Origin: Hyphomicrobiales bacterium
Lineage (GTDB): Bacteria; Pseudomonadota; Alphaproteobacteria; Rhizobiales; Rhizobiaceae
Assembly: GCA_900473915.1 (NCBI GenBank)
Contig: UCNG01000007.1
Coordinates: forward strand, 122,254-186,253
DNA: 64,000 nt
Reading direction: 5' to 3'
The notes beneath the pieces are model-generated. The model was given only the letters and a program-made list of their open reading frames with translations. It was not told the DNA's origin and searched no databases. This document shows, one piece after another, positions 32,513 to 41,509 of the stretch. Both the position numbers and the translations under genes were made by a program. The first letter of the stretch is position 1; each line of letters starts with the position of its first letter.

Positions 32513-33874
32513 TTGAGCACTGAACGTATCGACGGTCAGGAGCAGCCATACTGGCCTGCCGGACCATTCAAAATTCGCCTGCCCTTCCTTCACTACAAAT
32601 TCGAATGGCCGGATTATTTTCAGGGCCTGCTCATGTGCGCAGTGGACCTGTCCGCCATCCCGCTGATGACCGAACTGCTTGGCATGCCCTTCGAGGTCGC
32701 CCTTGCCGTGGTGGTTCTCAATGGGCTTTTCTATCTTGCCCACCATCTTCTGGGCGATCCTGTCGTTCCGGGCTGGATCACGCCTGCCATTCCGCTGCTG
32801 ATGGCCTATTGCGCCACATTCCCTGAAGGACCGGAACGCGTTCACGCGCTGGTCGCATTCCAGATGATGCTGGGCATATTCTCCATTTTCATCGGCGCGA
32901 CGGGCATGGCGCATCGCGTGGTGCAGCTCATTCCAGCCGCCATCAAGGCGGGCATCATCGTCGGTGCGGGATTTGCCGCTGTCATATCGGTTTTCCAGCT
33001 TGGCGGGCGTTTCGATACGTTCCCCTTCACGATCACCGTTGCCGTCGGCCTTGGCTTCTATGTCATCTTTTCCCGCCATTTTGCGCGTATCAAGAACAGC
33101 AATCCGATACTCGCCATCATTGGAAAGCTTGGCGTGTTTCCGATTATTCTGCTTGCTGTCATTATCGCTCCCCTTTTCGGGGAAGCGCAGTGGCCTAAGC
33201 TCGAATGGTCGCTCACCAGCCCGGATTTCGCCACGCTGTGGCGTGAATACACGGTTTTCGGTCTCGGCTTGCCGCCGCTTTCGATGTTTCTCAGCGCTAT
33301 CCCGACCATGCTTGCGGCCTATATCGTCGTATTCGGCGACGTATTGCAAAGCCGCGCCATCCTGAAGGAAGCCGACGAGGCGCGCCCCGACGAAAAAGTG
33401 GACTACAATCCCGATCGGGCGCACCTCATTTTTGGCGGGCGCAACGCGGCAATGAGTGTTCTGGGGCCGGATGTTTGCATGTGCGGACCGCTCTGGTCGG
33501 CCATGCATGTGGTCATCACCGAGCGTTTTTCGCAGGGCAAGAAGGCCATGCATTCGATCTTCGGCGGCGCGGGCTCGTTCCGCTGGGGCACCAATACCGG
33601 CTTGTTCCTGATGCCTATCGTAACGCTCGTTCAGCCGATCCTCGGCGTGGCGCTTGCGCTAACCTTGCTTATTCAAGGTTATGTTTCGGTTCGCGTCGGC
33701 ATTCTCGAAGCTCGCTCGCAACGTGATCTCGGCATTGCCGGCGTTGTGGGTGCGGTTCTCGCTACACGCGGCGCAGCCTGGGCGTTTGCAACGGGTGTTG
33801 TCCTGTGCCTGCTGATCTATGGCCGCGACTTCTTCCGTGGCGAGACAGATAACACCTTTACCAAGGACAACTGA
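32513..33874 (+). CDS. NCS2/SulP-like permease (xanthine/uracil permease family)
   Basis: A 453-residue membrane protein with about twelve segments. Features include IPLMTELLGMPFEVALAVVVLNGL, a GWITPAIPLLMAY stretch, VQLIPAAIKAGIIVGAGFAAVI, which matches the P-AIK-GI motif of nucleobase and SulP-type carriers, and later GDVLQSRAILKEADEARPDE, then PDVCMCGPLW. GGAG (32503-32506) lies six bases before the TTG at 32513, so this TTG is the probable start; an ATG at 32495 is in frame but has no ribosome site. It is paired with the alcohol dehydrogenase. The substrate may be an organic acid or a nucleobase-like compound; I cannot decide. Confidence 0.75.
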   Translation: MSTERIDGQEQPYWPAGPFKIRLPFLHYKFEWPDYFQGLLMCAVDLSAIPLMTELLGMPFEVALAVVVLNGLFYLAHHLLGDPVVPGWITPAIPLLMAYCATFPEGPERVHALVAFQMMLGIFSIFIGATGMAHRVVQLIPAAIKAGIIVGAGFAAVISVFQLGGRFDTFPFTITVAVGLGFYVIFSRHFARIKNSNPILAIIGKLGVFPIILLAVIIAPLFGEAQWPKLEWSLTSPDFATLWREYTVFGLGLPPLSMFLSAIPTMLAAYIVVFGDVLQSRAILKEADEARPDEKVDYNPDRAHLIFGGRNAAMSVLGPDVCMCGPLWSAMHVVITERFSQGKKAMHSIFGGAGSFRWGTNTGLFLMPIVTLVQPILGVALALTLLIQGYVSVRVGILEARSQRDLGIAGVVGAVLATRGAAWAFATGVVLCLLIYGRDFFRGETDNTFTKDN

Positions 33875-33880
33875 CAAATT

Positions 33881-33905
33881 GCCCTCCCGGCAAGACCGGG
33901 AGGGC
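33881..33905. terminator. Hairpin terminator between permease and thuB
   Basis: GCCCTCCCGG (33881-33890) and CCGGGAGGGC (33896-33905) form a perfect 10-bp stem with a five-base loop. AAATT precedes it and TT follows. It separates the convergent permease and thuB genes. Confidence 0.75.
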
Positions 33906-33916
33906 TTCCGCCCATT

Positions 33917-34963
33917 CTATCCGCTGACCACTTCAGGCAACGGCCTGTCCACGATCATCGCATGATCGAGAACCCGTTGCAGGTTGGCCGCATGACGGAA
34001 GCTCGGTTCCATTTGCGCGCCATCGGCGACTGCACGGGCAAACCGCTGATAGTTGGTTTCGACCGTTCCCGCATCGATATCGCGCCAGACCGGCGTTTCG
34101 ATATCCTCCCCAATGGAACCGCGCAGGCTGGAACCGGTTGGCGTATGGAGAATTTCGAGCGCGCCCTTGTCGCCATGAATACGCAGCCGCAGCTCGTTCA
34201 GATGACCCGTGGCCCAGCGGCTAGCATGGATGACGCCCAGCGCGCCATTGGCATATTCCGCCATCATGACGAAGCTGTCATTGGCATCCAGCACATATTC
34301 GCCGATATGGTTGTTATCGGCTTTCTCGAAAGTTTTGAGCCGCGCCGAAGCCCGCTCCACATCGCTGCCGATGGCATAGGTCGCGAAGTCGAGAATATGA
34401 ATACCGACGTCACCCAGAACACCATTCGAGCCATGCCGGGTCGAAAGACGCCAGAGCCATTTGCTCTCCGTCTTCCAGTCACCCCACGCCTTGGAGACCA
34501 GCCAGCTTTGCAGATAGGACGCCTCGAAGTGACGCACCTGCCCGATCTCGCCCGCCAGCACCATTTCGCGCGCCTTTTGTAGCGGCGCGACATTGCGATA
34601 GGTGAGGTTGACCATATTGACGACGCCCGCCTGCTCGGCGGCATCGGCCATTTCTGCGGCCTTCTCGTAGCTTTCAGCCAGCGGCTTTTCGCAGAAGACA
34701 TGCTTGCCAGCGCCAACCAGCGCGATTGTGGTCGGGTGGTGGATGGCATCCGGCGTCACATTGGCAACCGCGTCGAAACGGTTCCACTCCAGCGCATCCT
34801 CAAGCCGCGTGAAGCGGTTGTGAATGCCGTGGTTTTCCGAAAACGCATCGACGCGCACTGCCGAAACATCGCACGCCGCCACGACCTCGACGCCCTCGAT
34901 GGCCTTGAAGGCTTCGACATGGTTCTTCGCCATGCCGCCTGTACCAAGAATAAGAAGACGCAT
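33917..34963 (-). CDS. thuB: ThuB, Gfo/Idh/MocA family dehydrogenase
   Basis: A 348-residue NAD(P)-dependent oxidoreductase. GTGGMAKNHVEAFKAI (residues 7-22) is the Rossmann motif, and EKPLAES (about 94-100) carries the family's conserved EKP lysine. The C-terminal part is the alpha/beta barrel-like substrate domain. In Sinorhizobium thuB closes the thuEFGKAB trehalose/maltitol/sucrose operon and, with ThuA, converts disaccharides through 3-keto intermediates. Here it is eight bases from thuA and last in the operon, which ends at the hairpin at 33881. Confidence 0.9.
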   Translation of the reverse strand: MRLLILGTGGMAKNHVEAFKAIEGVEVVAACDVSAVRVDAFSENHGIHNRFTRLEDALEWNRFDAVANVTPDAIHHPTTIALVGAGKHVFCEKPLAESYEKAAEMADAAEQAGVVNMVNLTYRNVAPLQKAREMVLAGEIGQVRHFEASYLQSWLVSKAWGDWKTESKWLWRLSTRHGSNGVLGDVGIHILDFATYAIGSDVERASARLKTFEKADNNHIGEYVLDANDSFVMMAEYANGALGVIHASRWATGHLNELRLRIHGDKGALEILHTPTGSSLRGSIGEDIETPVWRDIDAGTVETNYQRFARAVADGAQMEPSFRHAANLQRVLDHAMIVDRPLPEVVSG

Positions 34964-34971
34964 GATGCACC

Positions 34972-35757
34972 TCAGCGATAACCGGCTTCACCGGCTTTGT
35001 GCAATTTCGGTCCGCGCTCCACGATCGGCTCCAATGCCTTCTCGACCGGAACATTGGGCGCGGTGTGAATGCCGGTCCAGGCCGGTTGCGGATTATAGGC
35101 CCATTTGACCGAATTGCGCAGAACCGTGCGCACATTCGCATCGTGATAGGTCGGATAGGTTTCATGGCCGGGCCGGAAATAGAACACATTGCCCGCGCCG
35201 CGCCGCCAGGTCATGCCAGAGCGGAACACTTCGCCGCCAGCAAACCACGAGATGAAAACGGTTTCCAGCGGTTCGGGCACCGAAAACTGCTCGCCGTACA
35301 TTTCCTCATTTTCGAGCACGAAATTCTCGTCCAGCCCCTGAGCAATCGGATGGCCGCGATTGACGACCCAGACGCGCTCGCGCTCGCCCGCCTCGCGCCA
35401 TTTGAGCGCGCAAGGCGTGCCCATCAGGCGCTTGAAGATTTTTGAGAAATGGCCGGAATGAAGCACGATCAGGCCCATGCCCTCGAAGACGCGCTTTGCC
35501 ACGCGCTCGACGACTTCGTCGCTGACGCCGCCATGATCCTTGTGCCCCCACCAGACCAGCACGTCCGTTTCGGAAAGGCGTTCTTCCGGCAAACCGTGTT
35601 CTGGCTCCTGAAGCGTGGCGGTGGTCGCCTGAATAGCGCTATCCTCGTTCAGCGCCTTGGCGATGGTGTTGTGCATGCCTTCGGGATAGACCGAGCGCAC
35701 GGTTTCATTGATCTGCTCGTGGATGTTTTCACCCCAGACGATGGTACGAATAGGCAC
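34972..35757 (-). CDS. thuA: ThuA, trehalose utilization protein
   Basis: A 261-residue ThuA-domain protein (glutamine-amidotransferase-like fold) with VWWGHKDHGGVSD, GLIVLHSGHFSKIFKRLMGT and VFYFRPGHETYPTYHD as signature stretches. It partners ThuB in trehalose-type disaccharide degradation; the fold has no classical catalytic triad. The start is a GTG at 35757 because AGGAGA lies six bases upstream; an ATG eight codons earlier (35781) has a poor site. It follows thuK by 62 bases. Confidence 0.85.
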   Translation of the reverse strand: MPIRTIVWGENIHEQINETVRSVYPEGMHNTIAKALNEDSAIQATTATLQEPEHGLPEERLSETDVLVWWGHKDHGGVSDEVVERVAKRVFEGMGLIVLHSGHFSKIFKRLMGTPCALKWREAGERERVWVVNRGHPIAQGLDENFVLENEEMYGEQFSVPEPLETVFISWFAGGEVFRSGMTWRRGAGNVFYFRPGHETYPTYHDANVRTVLRNSVKWAYNPQPAWTGIHTAPNVPVEKALEPIVERGPKLHKAGEAGYR

Positions 35758-35819
35758 GAATATTCTCCTTGTTGTGGGCATTTCAGCCCGCGATCCATTT
35801 TGAGCTTGGGAGGTCGGCG

Positions 35820-36821
35820 TCAGACGGCGCGGCCTTTTTCATCGAAACGATGAACGTGGTTCCCTGTCGGGGAAACCGAGAGTGTCTCGCCGGGCTTGCG
35901 TGCCGACACACCGCTTTCGCGGACCACCAGCGGCTCTTCCAGACCGAGATCGATATAGACATAGGTATCGGAACCAAGGATTTCGGTATGGATAACCTGA
36001 CCCGACCAATGGCCGCCTTCGGGTACGATGGCCAGATGCTCGGAGCGCAGCCCCACCGTATGGGCGCCGAAAGGCTCGGCATGGCTGCCGGTCAGGAAAT
36101 TCATCTTCGGCGATCCGATGAACCCGGCGACGAAAAGCGAATTGGGCTTTTCGTAAAGCTCAAGCGGCGTACCGATCTGCTCCACGCGCCCATCGCGCAA
36201 CACGCAGATGCGGTCGGCCAATGTCATCGCCTCCACCTGATCGTGCGTCACGTAGATCATGGTGGTGTCTTCCATGCTCTGGTGGAGCCTGGCGATCTCA
36301 AGCCTTGTAGCCACACGTAGCGCCGCATCGAGATTGGACAAGGGCTCATCGAAGAGGAACACTTTCGGATCACGCACGATGGCGCGGCCAATCGCGACAC
36401 GCTGGCGCTGCCCGCCGGAAAGCTGGCGCGGCAGGCGCTCCAGGTAAGGCGTCAGCTGCAGCATCTCTGCGGCCTGATGAATACGGTCCTGGCATTCATC
36501 CTTGCTCTTGCCTGCAAGCTGCATGCCGAAAGCCATGTTCTCATAGACCGTCATATGCGGATAGAGCGCATAGGACTGGAACACCATGGCAATGCCGCGC
36601 TTCGATGGCGCGAAGCTGTTGACCACCGTTCCATCGATGGAAAGGCTGCCCGAGGTGATTTCCTCAAGCCCGGCAATGAGGCGTAGCAGCGTAGATTTTC
36701 CGCAGCCGGAGGGGCCGACGAAAACCATGAACTCACCGGGGCGGATATCCATATCCACGCCCCTGATAACCTCGAAATTCCCGAATGACTTGCGCACATC
36801 GCGCAATTGAAGTTCTGCCAT
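35820..36821 (-). CDS. thuK: ThuK, disaccharide ABC transporter ATPase
   Basis: A 333-residue MalK/UgpC-type ATPase. Walker [10 protein letters not shown] (residues 36-44), signature [14 protein letters not shown] (about 134-147), Walker [14 protein letters not shown] and switch H in [10 protein letters not shown] are all present. The C-terminal third is a TOBE regulatory domain ([11 protein letters not shown] onward). It powers trehalose, maltitol and sucrose uptake with ThuE-F-G. Eight bases separate it from thuG. The ATG at 36821 is the family start. Confidence 0.9.
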   Translation of the reverse strand: MAELQLRDVRKSFGNFEVIRGVDMDIRPGEFMVFVGPSGCGKSTLLRLIAGLEEITSGSLSIDGTVVNSFAPSKRGIAMVFQSYALYPHMTVYENMAFGMQLAGKSKDECQDRIHQAAEMLQLTPYLERLPRQLSGGQRQRVAIGRAIVRDPKVFLFDEPLSNLDAALRVATRLEIARLHQSMEDTTMIYVTHDQVEAMTLADRICVLRDGRVEQIGTPLELYEKPNSLFVAGFIGSPKMNFLTGSHAEPFGAHTVGLRSEHLAIVPEGGHWSGQVIHTEILGSDTYVYIDLGLEEPLVVRESGVSARKPGETLSVSPTGNHVHRFDEKGRAV

Positions 36822-36829
36822 GGTTGTAC

Positions 36830-37654
36830 CTAACCCTTTACGCCGCCTGCCGTCAGACCGGACACGATCCGCCGCTGGAAGATGAGCACGAGGATGACGA
36901 GGGGAACCGTGACGATGACGGAAGCCGCCATGATGTTTCCCCATGGGATTTCAAACTGACTGCTGCCGGACAGAAGCGCGATAGCCACAGGCACGGTGCG
37001 CTGGCTGCCGGACGAGGTGAAGGTGAGCGCGAACAGAAATTCGTTCCACGCGGATATGAAGGCAAGCAATCCCGTCGTCACCAGAGCGGGCCACATGAGC
37101 GGCATGAAAACCCGCGTAATGATCACCCATGGCGACGCGCCATCGACAATTGCCGCCTCTTCGATTTCCACCGGCAGGTCACGCATGAAAGTGGTGAGCA
37201 CCCAGACCGTGAACGGCAGCGTGAAGATCATATAGGAAAAGATCAGCGCCAGCGGCGTATTGAAGATGCCAAGGAAGCGGATCAGCTCGAACAGGCCCGC
37301 CAGCACCGCAATCTGCGGGAACATGGACACCGACAGGATGGTGAGAAGCAAGAGCCCCCGCCCCCGGAAGCGCACCCGCGCCAGCGCATAGGCAGCCGTC
37401 ACCGCGAGCAGCAGCGAGATTGCCACCACCACGGTCGCCACCAGAAGCGAATTGCCGAGGCTGCGCACAAAACTTCCCTGCGTCAGCACGCCGGTATAAT
37501 TGTCGAGCGAAAAGCTGCTGGGCCAATAATCGACCTGAAACAGCGCCGTTCCCGATTTTAAACTTGTGATGATCGCATAATAGAACGGGAACACCGCAAT
37601 CAGAATGATGAGCGCCACAAGCAGGTAGAAGCCGAGCATTTTTACAGTGCGCAT
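36830..37654 (-). CDS. thuG: ThuG, disaccharide ABC transporter permease
   Basis: A 274-residue MalG-type permease with six transmembrane helices. The EAA loop reads EIEEAAIVDGASPWVIITRVFMPLMWPAL (about residues 168-196), which contacts ThuK. The N-terminal helix is typical of MalG homologues, which begin directly in the membrane. It is five bases from thuF, in the compact operon thuE-F-G-K-A-B. Confidence 0.9.
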   Translation of the reverse strand: MRTVKMLGFYLLVALIILIAVFPFYYAIITSLKSGTALFQVDYWPSSFSLDNYTGVLTQGSFVRSLGNSLLVATVVVAISLLLAVTAAYALARVRFRGRGLLLLTILSVSMFPQIAVLAGLFELIRFLGIFNTPLALIFSYMIFTLPFTVWVLTTFMRDLPVEIEEAAIVDGASPWVIITRVFMPLMWPALVTTGLLAFISAWNEFLFALTFTSSGSQRTVPVAIALLSGSSQFEIPWGNIMAASVIVTVPLVILVLIFQRRIVSGLTAGGVKG

Positions 37655-37659
37655 AATGA

Positions 37660-38637
37660 CTATTCCCCCCTGCCGCCAATATTCACGCGCCCGAAGAACA
37701 TGTAGAGCACGGTAATGGCCGCGATAATGAGGAACAGCATCGTGGATGCCGCCGCGCCATAGGCGAACTTGTCGAAATCGAAGAGATTTTCGCGGGCGAA
37801 AACCGACATGGTCTTGGTCTGCGCATTGTTAGGCGTCAGCACGTAGATGAGATCGAAAATGCGCAGCGCATCCAGCATGCGAAAGATGATCGCGACCATC
37901 AGCGCCGGGCGGATCAGGGGCAGTGTCACGCGCCAGAACACTTTCAGCGGATGCACGCCATCGATCTTCGCGGCCTCATAAATATCGGACGGCACCATTT
38001 GCAGCCCCGCCAGAATGAGCAGCGCCATGAAAGGTGTCGTCTTCCAGACATCGACGATCAGGATTGCGATCATTGCCGTATCGGGATTGGCCGTCCAGGC
38101 GATCTTCTGGCTGATAAGGCCCAGATTGAGCAAGATATGATTGAGGATGCCGAACTGATCGTTGAGCATCCAGCCCCACATCTTGGCCGAAACGATGGTC
38201 GGGATCGCCCACGGGATCAGGATCGCCGCGCGCACCAGCCCGCGCCCCCGGAAATTCGCATTCAGCACCAGCGCGACAATCATGCCAAAGATCGTTTCAA
38301 GGCTGACCGAAAGCAGTGTGAACCGGATCGTGTTCCAGACCGCGCCCCACCAGGCCGGATCGGCCAGAAGACCGCGATAGACGGTGCGTCCGCTCTTGAG
38401 CGTCACCCATGACAGGTAATTGTTGAAGCCTACGAATTCCGCCGTACCAAGGCTCGTCAGGGACGCGTTGGTAAAGCTGAAATAGATGGTGCGAAGCAAT
38501 GGCCAGCCCGCCACCAGCGCCAGCACGACCAGCGTCGGTGCGAGAAACACCCATGCCGACCGTTTTCGCTGTGCGCCAAGGTCGGAATGAACCCGCCTCC
38601 GCAGGTTCCTAGGCGCATCAAGAGAAGTCTCCGTCAT
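37660..38637 (-). CDS. thuF: ThuF, disaccharide ABC transporter permease
   Basis: A 325-residue MalF-type permease. After a polar N-terminus of about 25 residues comes SAWVFLAPTLVVLALVAGWPLLRTIYFSF, the usual first helix; the EAA loop is DIYEAAKIDGVHPLKVFWRVTLPLIRPAL (about 220-248). GGAG lies eleven bases before the ATG at 38637, which I prefer to in-frame codons further up. It follows thuE by 89 bases, a gap that could hold a stem-loop for differential expression. Confidence 0.9.
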   Translation of the reverse strand: MTETSLDAPRNLRRRVHSDLGAQRKRSAWVFLAPTLVVLALVAGWPLLRTIYFSFTNASLTSLGTAEFVGFNNYLSWVTLKSGRTVYRGLLADPAWWGAVWNTIRFTLLSVSLETIFGMIVALVLNANFRGRGLVRAAILIPWAIPTIVSAKMWGWMLNDQFGILNHILLNLGLISQKIAWTANPDTAMIAILIVDVWKTTPFMALLILAGLQMVPSDIYEAAKIDGVHPLKVFWRVTLPLIRPALMVAIIFRMLDALRIFDLIYVLTPNNAQTKTMSVFARENLFDFDKFAYGAAASTMLFLIIAAITVLYMFFGRVNIGGRGE

Positions 38638-38726
38638 GATCCTGCTCCGGGTCATCGGATGAGAAGGGCGTTCGGGTTGCCCGATAGGGGCTTGGGAGGA
38701 CAACCCGAACGCGGCTTGATCGGTCC

Positions 38727-39992
38727 CTACCAGCCAGAGCCTTCCAGCTCAGTCAGCTCGACCTCAAGCATTTCGAGGTTCTCCGCCGCCGTGCCGTTGC
38801 CCGAGAGCGTCTTGTGCACGGCGGTCCAGAATTTCGACGACACTTCATTATACTTCACCTTTGTCGCAGCCGACGGGCGCGGCACGGCATTCTGGAAGAT
38901 CGGCTTCCAGTTGGCCATGAAAGGCTGCGCCGCAATGACATCCTTGTCATCATAGAGCGCCGCAATGGTCGGCAGGCGAGAAATCTCGACCGCCTGCACC
39001 TTCTGCACTTCCGGCGACGCCAGATATTTGACCAGCGCGATGGCCGCATCCTGCTTGGTGGAATATTTCGAGACGGCAAGGTTCCAGCCGCCAAGTGTCG
39101 AGGACGGTGCATCGCCTTCCGCACCGGCGGGCAATGGCGCCACGTCGAACTTGCCCTTCACGCCGCTATCCGCGCTGTTACCGAGCGCATAGGCATAGGG
39201 CCAGTTGCGCATGAAGACTGCATTGCCTGTCTGCCAGACACCGCGCGATTCTTCCTCCTGATAGGCAAGCGCGCCCTGCGGCGAAATCGTACCGATCCAG
39301 CCCTTGGCGCGGTCGATAGCCGCCGCCGCTTTTTCATTGTTGATCGAAATCGTACCGTCGGCTTCAACGATCTGACCGCCGCCGGAAGACTTGATCCACT
39401 CCAGCGCGTTGCAGGTCAGGCCTTCATAGGCATTGCCCTGAAACACGAAGCCCCAGAGATCGGACTTTCCTTCGGCCCGCTCCTTGTCCATGATTTCCTT
39501 GGCGGTGGCCGTCATCTCGTCCCAGGTCTTCGGAACCTGCTTATTATATTTTTCCAGCAGATCCTTGCGATAGAAAAGCGCGGGAGCATCCGTATAGAAC
39601 GGCAGCGCAATCAGCTTGCCGTTCACGGTCTGCGACGCGATGATGGAGGGGAAATGTGCGCCCGTCACATCCTTCGTCGCTTCCTTGAGATCAACGAACT
39701 GGTCGGATAGTTGCGGCGCCCAGACCACATCGGTCTGGTAGACGTCGATATCAGCATTGCCGGCTGCGAGCCAGAGACGATACTGGCTGAACTGCTCGCT
39801 GCTCGACGGCGGCATCGAGACGATATTGACCTTGTTGCCGGTATCTTTCTCGAACTTGACGATCTGCTCCTGCAGAAACTTGATGTTGTTGCCTGTCGAA
39901 TTGGCCGCGATGGAAATTTCCACCGCATGGGCGCTCACCGTCGCCAGACCAAGCGCCACGCACGCCGCAAGCACACCTTGAAAAGCCTTCAT
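38727..39992 (-). CDS. thuE: ThuE, periplasmic disaccharide-binding protein
   Basis: A 421-residue extracellular solute-binding protein, family 1. MKAFQGVLAACVALGLATVSAHA is a Sec signal; the mature protein starts VEISIAANSTGN. Family features include YQTDVVWAPQLSDQFVDL and LPFYTDAPALFYRKDLLEKY, which form part of the sugar pocket, and GGWNLAVSKYSTKQDAA. In rhizobia ThuE binds trehalose, maltitol and sucrose. A strong GGGAGGAGGGAA site precedes the ATG at 39992. The C-terminus carries an acidic tail. Confidence 0.9.
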   Translation of the reverse strand: MKAFQGVLAACVALGLATVSAHAVEISIAANSTGNNIKFLQEQIVKFEKDTGNKVNIVSMPPSSSEQFSQYRLWLAAGNADIDVYQTDVVWAPQLSDQFVDLKEATKDVTGAHFPSIIASQTVNGKLIALPFYTDAPALFYRKDLLEKYNKQVPKTWDEMTATAKEIMDKERAEGKSDLWGFVFQGNAYEGLTCNALEWIKSSGGGQIVEADGTISINNEKAAAAIDRAKGWIGTISPQGALAYQEEESRGVWQTGNAVFMRNWPYAYALGNSADSGVKGKFDVAPLPAGAEGDAPSSTLGGWNLAVSKYSTKQDAAIALVKYLASPEVQKVQAVEISRLPTIAALYDDKDVIAAQPFMANWKPIFQNAVPRPSAATKVKYNEVSSKFWTAVHKTLSGNGTAAENLEMLEVELTELEGSGW

Positions 39993-40035
39993 AGTTCCCT
40001 CCTCCCATCCATCCTGCAAGCGGTTTACTAAAATC

Positions 40036-40048
40036 GAAAACGGTTTGG
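40036..40048 (+). promoter_or_regulatory. Candidate ThuR operator, thuE side
   Basis: GAAAACGGTTTGG, 44 bases before thuE. CG-centred AAACGGTTT elements are usual for LacI-family regulators, and a 12/13 match lies 197 bases away near thuR. Confidence 0.5.
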
Positions 40049-40232
40049 ATGGCGGAAAGGTTGCAGAGGACCGCATTTCTGTCAAGCCGCAGATTATTGC
40101 CCCGTTCGATTTCGTTCACCTACGACTTATATCAATATATAATCCAATATCTTAGAAGCTGATCCAACTGTTGAAGAGTGCTTTCGGCGCATATTTTCTG
40201 AAGCCTCCCTGAATGAAAATTCAAACAAACTT

Positions 40233-40245
40233 GAAATCGGTTTGG
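40233..40245 (+). promoter_or_regulatory. Candidate ThuR operator, thuR side
   Basis: GAAATCGGTTTGG, identical to the thuE-side copy but for one base; 103 bases before thuR. Two spaced sites could let the repressor loop the DNA and control both directions. Confidence 0.5.
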
Positions 40246-40347
40246 TTTCGTTGCACACTAGGGCCAGGACCTAAGTGCCGCAATTGTTAATCGCAGGGAA
40301 GCGGCTATAATCCGTCGCCTTGCCTGCCTGTATCATTCGAAAGCCAA

Positions 40348-41370
40348 ATGAAGCTCCGTGAATTCGCCAAACATCTGGGCCTTTCTGCAACGACCGTCAG
40401 CCGGGCGTTGAGCGGCTATCCCGAAGTGGCGGAAAGCACGCGCAAGCGGGTCATGGATGAGGCTGTGCGCCTTGGCTATCGGCCAAACGTCAACGCGGTC
40501 AGGCTGGTGACCGGGCGCGCTGGCGCCATCGGTGTCGTGATGGGCCGCAACAGCGAGTTTCACTTCGCCGAATTCATGCGCGGCATGGCGGAACGGCTTG
40601 GTCAGGATGAAGTCGATATTCTCGTCAGCCCGATTGCCAACAACGGAACCGAGGATGAAGTGCAGCTCTGCCGGCGTCTGGCCACCAGCCGCCGCGTCGA
40701 TGCAATCATCGTCACCTCGCCAAAGCCCAATGACGAACGTATCCGCATGCTGCACGAGCTGGGCATACCCTTTCTCGTCCATGGACGCTCCGAGACGGAC
40801 ATTCCGCACGCATGGCTCGACATCGACAATGAGGGCGCAGTCTACCGCTCCACTGCCCATCTTTTGGATCTCGGCCACAGCCGTATCGCGATGATCAATG
40901 GCCGTTATGGCTTCACCTTCTCGCTGCACCGCGACGAAGGCTACCGGAAAGCGCTTGAAAGCAGAGGCATCGCCTTCGACCCCGATCTGGTTGAACATGG
41001 CGACTTCACGGACGAGATCGGTTACCGCCTCGCGCGCAAGCTTCTGGAACGCGATCCGCGCCCGACGGCATTCGTTGCCGGTTCCATGATGACCGCGCTT
41101 GGCATCTACCGTGCCGCCCGCTCCTTCGGCCTGACCATTGGCAAGGACATTTCGGTCATCGCTCATGATGACGTGATTTCATTCCTCAGCGCCGACAATA
41201 TGGTGCCGTCGCTGACTGCAACCCGCTCATCCATGCGCGCGGCGGGTAAACGCTGCGCCGACCTGCTGATGGATATACTCGACGGACATGCAGCCGCCGA
41301 TATTCACGAGTTGTGGCCCGTCGAACTGATCCTGCGCGAATCCGCAACCCGCGTGCCGGAAAGGGCCTGA
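40348..41370 (+). CDS. thuR: ThuR, LacI-family regulator
   Basis: A 340-residue LacI-type repressor. Residues 1-55 form the HTH and hinge: MKLREFAKHLGLSATTVSRALSGYPEVAESTRKRV, then LGYRPN; the rest is the periplasmic-binding-like sensor domain. It is divergent from thuE and surely controls thuEFGKAB; in Sinorhizobium ThuR responds to trehalose, sucrose or maltitol. Start at 40348 (ATG) directly begins the HTH. Confidence 0.9.
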   Translation: MKLREFAKHLGLSATTVSRALSGYPEVAESTRKRVMDEAVRLGYRPNVNAVRLVTGRAGAIGVVMGRNSEFHFAEFMRGMAERLGQDEVDILVSPIANNGTEDEVQLCRRLATSRRVDAIIVTSPKPNDERIRMLHELGIPFLVHGRSETDIPHAWLDIDNEGAVYRSTAHLLDLGHSRIAMINGRYGFTFSLHRDEGYRKALESRGIAFDPDLVEHGDFTDEIGYRLARKLLERDPRPTAFVAGSMMTALGIYRAARSFGLTIGKDISVIAHDDVISFLSADNMVPSLTATRSSMRAAGKRCADLLMDILDGHAAADIHELWPVELILRESATRVPERA

Positions 41371-41509
41371 ATACGCTGAAGAACCAACCCGATTTGCCAG
41401 TTTAGCGCCGCCGGTGTAGATTTGCCGTGCAACGCGGAATTGGTATCGACGGCCCAAGGGCGCAGCCGAAACCAACCCGCGTTGTGTTTGGTTTAAATCG
41501 GAGTACAAA

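Larger units (their letters stand above)
39993..40347. other. thuE-thuR divergent control region
   Basis: 355 bases, AT-rich in the middle (about 40100-40230), with both promoters by position and two copies of a ThuR-type operator half (40036-40048 and 40233-40245). The rest shows no open frame or repeat. Confidence 0.6.

Noticed and set aside
32240-33553. A 437-codon minus-strand open frame
   Set aside because: Antisense to the permease and dehydrogenase genes; no recognisable domain.
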